Assembly: GCA_029207755.1 (NCBI GenBank)
Contig: JARCOQ010000006.1
Location: 19,318,890-19,382,889, forward strand
Length of the DNA: 64,000 nt
DNA from: Chamaea fasciata
Taxonomy: Eukaryota; Chordata; Aves; Passeriformes; Sylviidae
Direction of reading: 5' to 3'
The first letter of the stretch is position 1. Each line of letters begins with the position of its first letter. Positions 1-10,690 of the stretch are shown here, in pieces. Made by a program: the position numbers and the translations under genes. Under the pieces are notes generated by a model that ran no database searches, was not told where the DNA came from, and saw only the letters and a list, made by a program, of their open reading frames with translations.

Positions 1-370
1 GCAACTGAAGTTCCTCACTTCAGTGAGATATTTTATAAACCACAGAACTGATGAAATTGAAATGAGAGGGTCCATTGTATTCAGTTCTTTTTCTTTAACA
101 AGGGAACTTTTATGGCTTTAAAAGAATTCATATCCTGTCTGATCTGGTTATACAGATATGCTTTCAGTAGGACTTTTTGCATCAGTCTCCACACCAATTT
201 AGCTTTACAAATTCATTTAGTATAAATCCCATTCAGGCTTATGTAGTTTTAGAAGTATTATGTATCAATATCATGTAACAACATATCCTAGAAAAATTAA
301 TTGTAGCAAAGAAGCCTGAAGGGGAACAGCAGACTTCTTCGTATATAGTCAGGGTCATGAAAACAGACCT

Positions 371-418
371 GTATCTATATCTGTATCTGTATCTGTATTT
401 GTATCTGTATCTATTTCT
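371..418. repeat. GTATCT hexanucleotide microsatellite
   Basis: About eight imperfect copies of a 6-bp unit (GTATCT with ATATCT and GTATTT variants). Read on the minus strand it gives an alternating Tyr-Arg run, which is a by-product of the repeat and not a protein. Confidence 0.85.
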
Positions 419-620
419 TTTTTTCATGGTGGAAAAAATATATATTTATTATTGAAATTTACTTGTGTCATAAACATAGAGAAGAGGGAATTAAATTTAA
501 TGGAAAAAATGAAAAGAAAGATGATCAGGATTCTGAGAAATGCATCAGAAAAGGTCTTCACCACAGTCTTGAAACCAAGTTTTTTTGCCATAGAGAGCTG
601 TTTGGAATTCAAAAGCATAA

Positions 621-623
<3 letters not shown>

Positions 624-653
<30 letters not shown>
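624..653. repeat. T30 homopolymer tract
   Basis: An uninterrupted run of about 30 T. The sequence left of it is not a recognisable retroposon, so it is not assigned as a retroposon tail. Length is prone to sequencing and assembly error. Confidence 0.85.
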
Positions 654-656
<3 letters not shown>

Positions 657-1371
657 TTATGTGGTTTTAGTTGCTGGTTTGCTGGAAAATTCTTCTATGA
701 TGTTGGCTAAATCACCTGTCATCTGGTGACATATGGCTTGCCATCTATACCTTTCTTTATTTTTCATATGTTGATAATAATGTTGATTTATTTAACAGGA
801 ATGGAGTGATGATTAATTAGATACCTCAGAACACAAGTACTTATGAAATGTGAAACATCATCTGCATATGATACAGATTTCTTTTCCCTAAAACAGACTG
901 TTAATTAGCTGCAAAACTGCTTGGCAAACATTTTTGACCTGAAATTTTGTAGAAAAAGTTATGTGAGATTTTTACTTTTTTTTTTTCTCTTCTCCCTCTT
1001 TACAGAAATACTGTAAAGCAAGAAAATTCATAATGCTAACCTTGCATTTTTACACAATTTTAGATTAACTTTTAATTAGATTAGATATTGACCTGGCAGC
1101 TATGCTGCACCTTAATAATCTTTACGTGTAATCTGTTAAGCATTTATAAATTTCATGTAGGTGATTCAACAGATATTGATGCACAGAATTCTGTGATTGT
1201 GGTAATAAAAGTTCAAATGTTTATACAATGGTTAATTATGAAATTATGCTGGGTGTTTGGACAAGCCTATTGCTGTATGCACAGGAAAACTGGCATACTG
1301 TGATGTGTGGTTAAGTGTCTGAATATTTTCCTATCTGGCTGGTTTAGTATCTGGAATACTTTAAAAATATC

Positions 1372-1392
1372 TTTTTTTTTTTTTTTTTTTTT
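1372..1392. repeat. T21 homopolymer tract
   Basis: A run of about 21 T with no recognisable element next to it. Confidence 0.8.
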
Positions 1393-2558
1393 AATATACC
1401 AGCACTGCACCTAGCAAACATAATTGAAGCAGGAGACAGCTTCTTAACAGCACAGCTAAAAGCATATAATTAAACTGGAGTACATCTGGTGCCCTGTGCA
1501 TGCAGAGAGTTATCAAGTTCCCAAGCTTTAGTAACAGAAAGCCTAGATGAAATAACTGAATTTTAAGAAGTGATTATTCATTTGTTTAATATCTCTAATA
1601 AGGCTAGGACCTGTTTTGGTTTTTTTGGAAGTTAGAACAGTCAGCCTTTGGCAGTAATATACTCATTATTTAATTAAAATATTTAGTAATTTCTTCATAT
1701 TTTTATTTGTGAGTTATTCAAATATTACTCAGTCATATCTAATGTCTCACTAAATAGCAAGTGATTCTAAATGTTCTAAAACTTTCTGCAAATTAAGGTC
1801 CACGGGGTTCTTTTAATAAAAAAAAATAAATTAAAAAAAACTCTTTCTTGCATAAAACCAAATTTTCCTAATTTTTTAAAAAAGTCTATAACTTTGATAA
1901 AGCTTGTATTATACATCAGAAGAAAGTTACTCTAGGTGACCTTTGAGAGTTCTAGGTTGAATATAGGAAGTAAACGAGTATACAATTTTCAATAAATTTC
2001 ATCTATTATTACAACTAGAACAGAATTTTCCATCTTTTTTACAATACTTTTTTCCTTCCTATTAACTCTGGCATTCCCATCCTGAATGGCTTGATTATAT
2101 TAATTAGCTGCTACCTGAAAAGAAAGACACAGAAAATTCGGAAACATTTCATTTTTCATCATTCTTCAGTAAAATGAAAAATATAACTTCTTCTTTATTT
2201 ATGAATGGAGATATATTTAGACAACTTCAGACTGACAGAGATGGTATTTTCAGAAAGTTATGAGTGACTGAAGAATTAGTCTATGTTGGCTCCAGTTGCT
2301 TAAGGTCAGCAATTAATAAACAGTGTTTATACAGTATGCGTTCAGTTAAAGTTTCCTCATTGTGCTCTGACCTGACTCCGGCATAAGACATATTGACAAG
2401 ACTGGTGTACTTCAGAATAAATACAGGTTTATTCACTTTGCATTTGGACAATGCCATGATCACCTGCTTCCTATATACACCAAACAACAATTTATTCATT
2501 CTCAATTTCCTAAGTCACTGGCTACTCCTACTTATGTCAGTGACTTCAAAAAACTGTA

Positions 2559-2604
2559 TTTGTGTTTATTATGTCAGTTTATTTGTGTTCATTATGTCAG
2601 TTTA
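2559..2604. repeat. 23-bp tandem duplication
   Basis: Two adjacent 23-bp copies (2559-2581 and 2582-2604) differ at one base. The last part of the unit (TTATGTCA) follows again at 2605, and related TATGTCA words lie at about 2533 and 2629, which suggests a small decaying tandem family. Confidence 0.75.
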
Positions 2605-3067
2605 TTATGTCACTCATAACTATGTCAATGTATTGAACAAACTGTACCAGAGACACCATCCAGTTACCCCTTATTTCTATCATACCTTACTGTAAGGTAA
2701 AAATGGAAGAATCTGGTTCTCCTGAACAAGTTTTTGAATGACACCTCCAGAAGTGTCATTCTTCATTCCTAGTCCAATCAGATTCAACTCCTTATCTACA
2801 CTGACAAGAGAGAAAGAAGAATTATTATGATTATGGAAGGATTATATGATAAATTACAATGCAGGAAGATGTAACCAATAGCTCAAACCCTAACATAGCA
2901 CTGAGTTCAGACATACAGAAAAAAAATCCACATCAGGTTTTAAATGCTATCATGTCTCTAAGCACTTCTTTGCACATCCCAAGATAGAGAAAGAAAATTA
3001 TAATCTTTTTTTTAGAAAACTCATTTAAATATGTAAGTAGTAAGTAATAATATCTCTAAAACTAATA

Positions 3068-3093
3068 ATTTTATTATTATTATTATTATTATT
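3068..3093. repeat. ATT trinucleotide microsatellite
   Basis: About eight to nine perfect ATT units lie just upstream of the recognisable start of the CR1 fragment at about 3114. Confidence 0.85.
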
Positions 3094-3113
3094 GAGAGAG
3101 CTTTTTTGTATAA

Positions 3114-3678
3114 GTCAAAGGAGTTGTTTCTGCCCCTCTACTCCACTTCTGTGGGACCTCACATGGAATACTGTGTCCAGCTCAGGACAGGAAGGATGTG
3201 GACATGGTGGAGTGAGTCTAGAGGAGGGCCACAAAAATGATAAGAAAAATGGAACACCTCTCCTGTGAGGAAAGGCTGAGATAGTCGGGGGATGTTCAGC
3301 CTGGAGAAAAGAAGGCTCTGGGAAGGTATTATTGCAGCCTTTCAGTACTTAAAGGGGCGTATAGGAAAGATGGGGACAGATTTCCTAGCAGTACCTGTTG
3401 TGACAAGATAAAAGGTAATGATTTTAAACTGTAGTAGGTTTGATTAAGATTATTCATAAGGAAGAAGTTTTTCATAATGAGGGAGATGAAACACTAGAAC
3501 AAGTTGCCCGGAAAGGTGGTAGATGATTCATCCCTGCAAATGTTCAAGGTCAGATTGGATGGAGCTCTGAACAACCTGATCTATTTGAAGATGTCCCTGC
3601 CCATGGCAGGGAGTTGGCCTAGGTGACCTTTCAAAGTCCCTTCTAACCCAAACTATTTTATTGATTCTTCAATTCTAT
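3114..3678 (+). mobile_element. CR1 LINE 3' fragment, 5' truncated
   Basis: The fragment reads in CR1 sense on the plus strand. Familiar CR1 blocks appear in order: a GGAATACTGTGTCCAGCTC block near 3166, the GAGGAAAGGCTGAGA block near 3270, the GTTCAGCCTGGAGAAAAGAAGG block from 3293, and the TGCCCATGGCAGGG and AGTCCCTTCTAACCCAAACT terminal blocks near 3600-3650. It ends in degenerate copies of the short CR1 terminal repeat (TTGATTCTTCAATTCTAT). Frames are broken, so it cannot encode protein. CR1 moves by target-primed reverse transcription, and 5' truncation is the rule. The subfamily is not assigned. Confidence 0.93.
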
Positions 3679-4839
3679 AGGTATTCAGTAGACCTAAGTT
3701 ACACAAGAATATAAAGGTACTTATAGAAGCAAGCATCGAAAACATTGTCCCCCTGTGATGGATGTACTCAAGCCATTAATCAATCTAGTGGTAATTCCGT
3801 ACCATCTCCAAAAGAGATAGAGGCCTAAGCCAGTATTGGGCATAGTTAGTTCCAATCTGTTCTCTGAAAAACCATGAAGAAACAGTCACACAGTGAGTTT
3901 GGAGCACCAACCATGTGGCTGACATGTGAATGGTTTTCCACGGCTCATTTATCAAGGAACAAAATAAAGGAATCTCATGCATACCTTTCTCATTGCATGT
4001 AATTTACCTACAGGCTAACCACTTTATTCCATAAATATTACAGCCTAAGCAAGCTTTCCTTGAACTCTTCTTGCTCAGAAGCTGGCTGCATCTGAGCTGG
4101 GAGATGTGTCTGAGCTGGCTGCTGTCTCATGAGCCAGGACACCTCTCAAGGTTGCTCATTGATGGAAACACCTCTTATGAACTGTGGATCTTTCGTCAGT
4201 GACTGACATCACATAAACCCCTACATTTATATAGTGTGCTAAGATTCTGTATTAATAACTTTGATTTTGTCCTGATGACTTTGATTCTCACTTGTTAGTT
4301 TTGAATATTTTTTTTTACATTATCTGTGAAGTAAGTATTACAGTGAACATTGTAATCAAACTCTGTTAAGTAACACTTTTAAAATATGATGTTTCAATAT
4401 AAGTAGTTTTCCTGATACTTTTGTTGATGCTTCGAGTCATCTTAATCACTCATTTGTGAAACCCTCTACATCACTGTAGAGTTTTTTTGTCTTATATAAA
4501 TGAATGAAGCATACTGTCCCTCACCATTACAACAATGATAGATGTTGATTGTTTAACAACACCTTGCTATCACAAATTAAATTCAACAGTAGGAAAACAG
4601 ACCACTATTTGCATGTTTGTTTTGACTTGATTTAGTTGTTCTCCCAATTTACATAAATTTAAAATTTTGGAGGTGGGTAATGAACGTATAAACACTTCTG
4701 GCATCTATTCTCAAAGTGTGAGCTGAGGCAGTGGTCAGTGGAGAGATCCTAGGCAATTTCATTCTTTGACAGAAATTCTGGCAAAGCCCAAACTTCCCTT
4801 GCTAGCTTGATGCTAATGCTGTATTTCTCTCTTACATTT
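3679..4839. other. Non-coding DNA, nothing assigned
   Basis: No gene or known repeat seen. A small internal similarity (copies of TCTGAGCTGG) lies at about 4090-4125. The rest is ordinary AT-rich sequence. Confidence 0.6.
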
Positions 4840-5047
4840 AACTCTGCCAAAACCCAGCATCTGCTCCCATATAGGGTGTTGACAGTTGAAGCATTTTTCC
4901 ATTGTGTTGTAACTCTGCCGAGACCTGGCATCTGCTCACAAATAGAGGTGTTGACAGTTGGCGCTCTAGCACTTTCCCTTTGTGCATCAACTCTGTGGAA
5001 ATCTGGCATCTGCTCACACACACAAGTTTTGACAGCACAAACTACAG
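4840..5047. repeat. Three-copy minisatellite, 59-78 bp units
   Basis: Three adjacent diverged copies begin AACTCTGCC at 4840, AACTCTGCC at 4911 and AACTCTGTGG at 4989. Each continues with a GGCATCTGCTCNCA-type core and a TTGACAG block. Copy lengths are 71, 78 and at least 59 bp. The minus strand of copies B and C is open, giving a repeated CEQMP peptide motif, but I see no start context or splice signals that would make it a gene. The preceding 90 bases may hold a weaker fourth copy. Confidence 0.8.
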
Positions 5048-7078
5048 TCTAACACTAAGCTAATCCAATATAGGGGAACTTGTGTAGTCGTAATTTTTGA
5101 GGGAGACTACTTTCACATGACATCAAATCCAAGAGATCAGAAGATAAAGTAGGTATAGGGCTTGGAGCATCTTTTAGCAAGCAGAAGTCTTCACAGGATC
5201 AACATACTATGACCTATATGGAGAACTTTTCCTTCCTAACAGGTACCAGGAGAAAGTGAACCAGCCCTCTGAAGACTCAGCTTTACACCTTTTCTCCATG
5301 ACTTAGGTGGTTCCTCTGTGAGTCCTTAATAGTTGAGTAACATAATTTCTCTTTCTTGCTATGCTGAACAGCAGAACTACTGTGATCTTGTTACTTTCTG
5401 TTGGAGCTTGTCTTGAATCCTCAGCCATTTTTAAGATCTTAGTAAACTTTTCTGTACATTTTAATGGCATCTCCATTAGAAACAGACTGAATTGTAGTTC
5501 AGTAACATCAGCATATTTTTTCTGAAGTATGATGTGAAAGCAGAGTCCCTATACTCTATTTTAGGAAAAACAGATGACTAAGTAAGTCAATTCTCCCAGA
5601 TGTGTTTTGCTATTTTTTTTTTTAACTTTTACTGTCTTTGCAACTAGGTTTGCAGAGATTTATTTCTATAATAAAGTTTATCATTTATTATAGAAAACAG
5701 TCCAAAAGGATTCTTAGATGTCTTAGTCTTAAGGTACTAAATATAAACCAAAAATACTAAGAGAAACTACATATTTCTTTAGATTACTGCCTTTTAAACA
5801 AATTGGCAAAGTGAATGAGAAAATCAAACAGTTTTCAAGAAAGCAGACAAAATTTTTTTGTGTGTGATCATTATTTCAACTATACATAAGTACCATATTG
5901 GGAATATGATGCTTTTTAACTATTCTTGTCCTAATCTCAGATTTAAAAAAGGCTTCAATTATATTGTGGACACAAAAATAAAATTAACGGAAGTAAATAA
6001 ATAAAACCAGAACAACTTAGCAAACAAACTTTTTCTGAAAAATAAAGTTTTGACATATAAAAAATTAAACTTAGATATTTTTATATTAACAGATTTTTTT
6101 CTTGAATTTAGGACTACTGGATTAGTATTTCTCTACATGAGATTCAGTATTAATTTGTACATGAAAACAGAAAGCCCAAGATGAATAAGTAGGGATTAGG
6201 GGTATTAAATATGTCATGCTTTGAAAGGTTTATAATAGGTAGTTTTTAAAAGGTATTACAAATTGATTATCTGCTAGACTAGTTTCACAGTTTTTATGAT
6301 GTAGCATGTGAAAAATAAATGCCAGAGTTATACATTGGAATATTGTTGCCATAAATTATATTCTACTCTTTTGATATATTTACCCACAGAACTTTAGCTA
6401 TGCATAAATGTATACACATACATGTATATTTATGTCTTATGCAGATGACATACATACACATGTGCATGTGCAATTCTAAACAGTTTCCATTTTTAGAACT
6501 TAATAAGTTTTGCATATGAATTTGTAAACACAATATAAGACTCCTTCCACCATGTTTTTTCATCAGCACATGTTGTCCAGGGTAGTGTTAACACAGGTCA
6601 AGATGGAACCATTTCGTTTCAACCAGAAAATCTGTGCCTCTTTCATTGCTGTAATTTCAATCCATGACTTACATCAGACAGTTGTTTGTTAACTGCTACA
6701 CACTGAGAGATGATTCAAGTGGTGTCTCGCCAGCCACCCAAGAGCTGGATGGTTGCCTGGAGACTAAATTTCAGTGTTCAGAATCTGCCTCTTTTAACAG
6801 GAAAGAACAAAAAATTGCAGCTCACTCTAAAGAGGATACTAAGCAACCATAGACACTTGTCAATTTTAAGTGCTATTTTTAAGGTATGCTGCATCCTGAA
6901 ACTACAGACAAGCACAAACTAGAATGTAAGAGTTTGTGCATGCTCACCATACCTCTCATCTTGCTAATAAGAGATTCAGAGCTCAAATTAGATGTTTTCA
7001 TGATTGAGCCACATCTTGCCTTTATCTCCTGCTTTCCACTGTCACCATAAATCTCTGCCCCAACTTCTTATTGTATGT
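5048..7078. other. AT-rich non-coding DNA, no gene seen
   Basis: No recognisable repeat or gene. The patch at 6660-6883 is open in two plus-strand frames, and 6801-6883 is bounded by good acceptor-like and donor-like sites (AACAG before, AAG|GTATGC after). No similarity to a known protein was recognised. Around 6400-6480 the sequence alternates purine and pyrimidine (ATACACATACATGTAT type). Confidence 0.6.
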
Positions 7079-7155
7079 CATAGGATCACTCAGGTTGGAA
7101 GAAACCTGAGGAGACTGTGTATTACAATTCCCTGCCCAAAACAATGGTAGGTAGT
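7079..7155 (-). mobile_element. CR1 LINE extreme 3' tail
   Basis: Reverse-oriented CR1 terminus: CATAGGATCACTCAGGTTGG followed by a degraded AAGAAACCTGAGGAGACT block, matching the standard bird CR1 3' end read backwards. Similarity fades after about 75 bp, so only the last part of the element remains. Confidence 0.65.
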
Positions 7156-10127
7156 TTTGCTCCTATCCATCACATCATGTCACAGAGACCTTCACGCTTT
7201 ACATGGCTGAACATTTATTTCAAACCAAAAATCAAAATTAAAATTGAGTGTATAAAACTGACCAAATGTAGTTTCTAAGGATGCTATACTGAGACAATTC
7301 TGGTGAACAGCATAACACCACCGAAGATATGTTTTCTGCAGATGTTCTCTGAAACTACAGACAAACCACAAACAAGGCTTTCCAAACTTCTTCACTGAAC
7401 AAAGTGCAGTGATTCTATGATAAATTTCCATGATTTAAGTCTAGCCAAACACCCTTTTAGAGCAAAATAAACTTTGATTATATATGCAAATAGAACAAGT
7501 ATTTTGAAAATGTGCTAACTTAATTGTTAAATAAAATCAGTCCCACATCAACCCCCAAAATTGTCAGCATTGAATCATAGAGCATTTTAGGAAGATTAGA
7601 GAAAAAAACAGCATGTTCCCAATCTGGGAATTTCCCTATACTCATATTCCATTAGTTCTGCTTTTTTTAAGGCTTTGATTTTGGTTTGTGTGTGCTTTGA
7701 GAGGAACTTGCTGTCTGTTTTCAATGAGGATTTTGTTCAGGTATTTCAACACATCTACTTTTGGTTTGCTGTATGACAGAAAAATGCTATTGGTCATCCT
7801 TTTTAATATGAATGAAAATACTTTTCTCAAAGCGGCTATGACTAAGTGCTCCTTGCTCGCCACTTCAAAGCAGGCTGGTCTTATGGAATACCCAGCTGCA
7901 AACACTTCTTCTCTTAAGACCCCCAAACTAGCTGTTTCTATTTGCACAGAAGTACCTCTGTAGAACAGGACTGAAATATACCTGACGTTTCTGTAGAGCT
8001 GCCAGGCTGAGTGACCATGTCACCTTGGTTGACCTGAATCAGACGTTTGGAATCCCTCTGCAGGGACAATGAAAAAGTGAGGAAAACAATTATTCCCCTG
8101 GTTAGAGATATATTTGAGATGGTGGTTAAAGCTGAGAAACTTTGCATTGTTCCCAGGAAGTAGGAGATCCTGTCGCAAAGAATTTAAAAATCAGTCTGTA
8201 TCGTTATCATCAAAAAGCACAGTTTACCTTGTTAAAGATGCAATATTTTAACAGAAGAAAGATGCTAGAACTCACATGACTACTTGTTCCATGTCACATT
8301 TTTGCAGTTTCATCAATATATTTCTTCTAAATGTCCTGTCAACTGACATTCTCCTTACGGAATTAAGGGAGTCATTGCAGTAGTAGAAAAAATAATGCTT
8401 CCCTATACATTGTTCTAAGAGATACAGAAGAGGTGGACATTAGAGTAGAAACCAAAATTCAAGAGACAAGCCATACAAAACAATTTAACATGAAAATCAC
8501 TTTAAAAAATTATAAGTTATAGTCTTATATACTTCAATTTTTACCAGTTTCATTCATAACTATTGCACTTTTGTGACTGCTATATGGAATGCTAAATATG
8601 ATTTTTGCCATTACTTAAAAAAAAAACTCCAACTGTAGGCTTCTTATTGAATTGTCACATTTTAAGGACTTTTGTGGAACCTTGGCATGATTTTATTTGT
8701 TTTATGTGTTTATAACAACTGGCTAGTAGTCAAGTTTCTATGAACTGAGCCAACTGACTAGCTGAAGTTCTTGAGTAGATTACATGCTGAAGACCTGACA
8801 AACCTGGGTAATAAATTTTAAACCAACAGCAGCTGAAGTTGGGAAAGGCCAATATATACCTTTCGAAATTCAGATAGGAATCATTAAGAAGAAAGTAAAC
8901 TGATGAAGAAACATAAAACTAAAAAGATCCCAAGGCTCAAGAGAAAAGAGACAACACCAAGAGCTTTAAAATCCTTCTTTGCATAGAAAATGTTATACAG
9001 TTGAGTATCTAGACAACCCACCATCTCCCCCCTTCAAAGAAAACTAATCCTGCTGACCACAGGAGTCTGGACAATGAAAATATGAGGCTAAAACCAAAGA
9101 AGAGCGGAAAACCTGAAATTATTTGTATAAACATTTTAAGCATATATCTGACATAACTTTTATTTATTGATCTGCACCATGAGAATTGTCATAACTATAC
9201 TACTTGGTGCATTTTGATGTGATTGCCAAGTTTTTACTAGACAAACAGCAAATTCTTGGCTGAGTATATATATGCAAATATGTAATTTTCTTGTCTAAGG
9301 GATGCAAGATTTAATATCTTTTTTAAAGCTATCAGATATTTAAAAAGTCAGATCTACATTTTTTTAAAACTATCTCTCACATTTGGGGATAATGCTTCAG
9401 CATTTTCACATAAATATATTTCACAAACAAAATTACACCACTTTAAATATACATATATATATATACACAGAAATATTAAACATGTTTCCTTTGACTTCCT
9501 TTTCTTCACCCAGGCATCTCTTTGATATAGGAATTAGCTATGTGTAAATTTATAAATTACAGAAACATAAGACATTATTGTCTATGGATGGATAGTGTGC
9601 TTTGGAAGAGTATCTCATTTTTTGGATATGTGTCAAGTCATATGTGGAATAAGACAGCCAAATACATAGAGAAAAGACTGAGTCGTAGTTAAAGCAGCTG
9701 AAACCTGTCTGAGGACATGGATTTGATCTGCTGCTTTCCTATGATTTCTTGCATTCAGTTTTCTTCTTTACTAAGCTTTATAACACAATAGTGGTAAAAA
9801 TTTTAACAATTGAATTTGAATAACAAAACTTTCTAGTTTTTTGGGCTCTACTTGGAATCAATAGGAGATGTAAAATGTTAGTTAGTTAGTGGTATTAGGC
9901 TAGGGAAGGAACGCACAGACACACAAAATGAGAGGTATGCTTTTCACCGTAATTTTACTGGATGTCATATTTGAGCTGTGAAATGGGAATAATTGCATTA
10001 TCTTATTTTGGGGAAGCTTAGTAAAAATTAAGTCATTGTTCAAGTGATAGATTTTCAGGAAAAAAAACTGTATTCACAGGAAGAGTAGAAATAGTTTATG
10101 TAAGCAAACAAAGGAGCATGCACCACC
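7156..10127. other. AT-rich non-coding DNA, no gene assigned
   Basis: No known repeat is seen. The only notable segment is 7642-8147, where both strands are open over unusual lengths and the minus strand carries a very good acceptor-like site just above 8057 (see findings). A short TA-rich microsatellite lies at 9448-9468. The rest is featureless. Confidence 0.55.
9448..9468. repeat. TA dinucleotide microsatellite
   Basis: About ten TA/CA units (ATACATATATATATATACAC). Confidence 0.75.
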
Positions 10128-10259
10128 ATGAGCAGAAAACAGTCTCTATTTAAGCTGATAATGTTGGCTCTGTTGGCTCACTGGTTCAGGTGTAGGGCCA
10201 CAGCTCAGGAAAACTTGGCAAGGGCTTGTGTAATGAGAGACTGTACCAGACTGAATTTG

Positions 10260-10690
10260 TGCTGCACAAGTGACTGTCCCGGCCATGGCAGCTGGCGGCT
10301 CCCTGGGCCAGGAAACAGCACCAGAAGGGGCCCCCCATTGCAGCCGGGCCGGGCCTCGCTGCCCAGCCTGTGCCGCTGCCGCAACCGCGGCCAGCCGGGC
10401 ACCTCAGCCCCACCCTCGGGCAGCGCCCTGCGCCCGGCCAGGCCGGGGTCGGGCTGAGCTGTGGAGCCGTGGATAACCCCGGAGCAGCAGCGGATATCCC
10501 CGGAGCAGCAGCGGATATCCCCGGTGCAGCAGCGGCCACGGGCAGGTGAGCCCGGCTGCAGCAGTGCAGGGAGAGGAGCTCACGGTGCCGGGGGCGGAGA
10601 CGTGGCCCTGGGGGCTGGGCAGGCGGGGAGAGACAGGAGGACACCGGGAGGGGTCCCCGGGTCTGATGGGCTCTGGCATAGAAAGTGAGA
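10260..10690. other. Isolated GC- and CpG-rich island
   Basis: GC content jumps abruptly from the AT-rich background. I count about 30 CpG dinucleotides by eye in about 410 bases, which is dense for a vertebrate desert where CpG is normally depleted. The island contains three 21-bp tandem units and, right after them, a consensus 5' splice-donor-like site (CAG|GTGAGC, cut after 10545). Long open frames cross it on both strands, but these are expected where stops are rare in GC-rich DNA. It could be an orphan CpG-island promoter with a first exon, an untranslated part of an unrecognised retroelement, or a recently inserted GC-rich segment. None is proven. Confidence 0.75.
10471..10533. repeat. 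Three 21-bp tandem repeats in the GC island
   Basis: Three direct copies of GGATATCCCCGGAGCAGCAGC at 10471-10491, 10492-10512 and 10513-10533. Copy 1 has AA instead of AT in GGATA, and copy 3 has GGTG instead of GGAG. The 21-bp period keeps any reading frame open; on the plus strand it reads as a repeated seven-residue unit (ISPEQQR type). Confidence 0.9.

Larger units (their letters stand above)
1..3067. other. AT-rich non-coding DNA, no gene seen
   Basis: I see no gene or dispersed repeat here. Open frames are short and follow the AT-rich composition. Simple sequence is present: a GTATCT array near 371-418, T tracts at 624-653 and 1372-1392, and a 23-bp tandem duplication at 2559-2604. A good 3' splice-acceptor-like site ends at 1005, but all three frames after it close quickly and no donor follows. 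Confidence 0.7.

Noticed and set aside
239..427. Minus-strand frame with an alternating Tyr-Arg N-terminus
   Set aside because: It is produced by the GTATCT microsatellite.
10186..10644. 152-codon minus-strand open frame, the longest in the window
   Set aside because: It lies in the GC-rich island where stop codons are rare, is Pro/Ala/Gly/Arg-rich, contains the 21-bp repeats and has overlapping open frames on both strands. No domain is recognisable.
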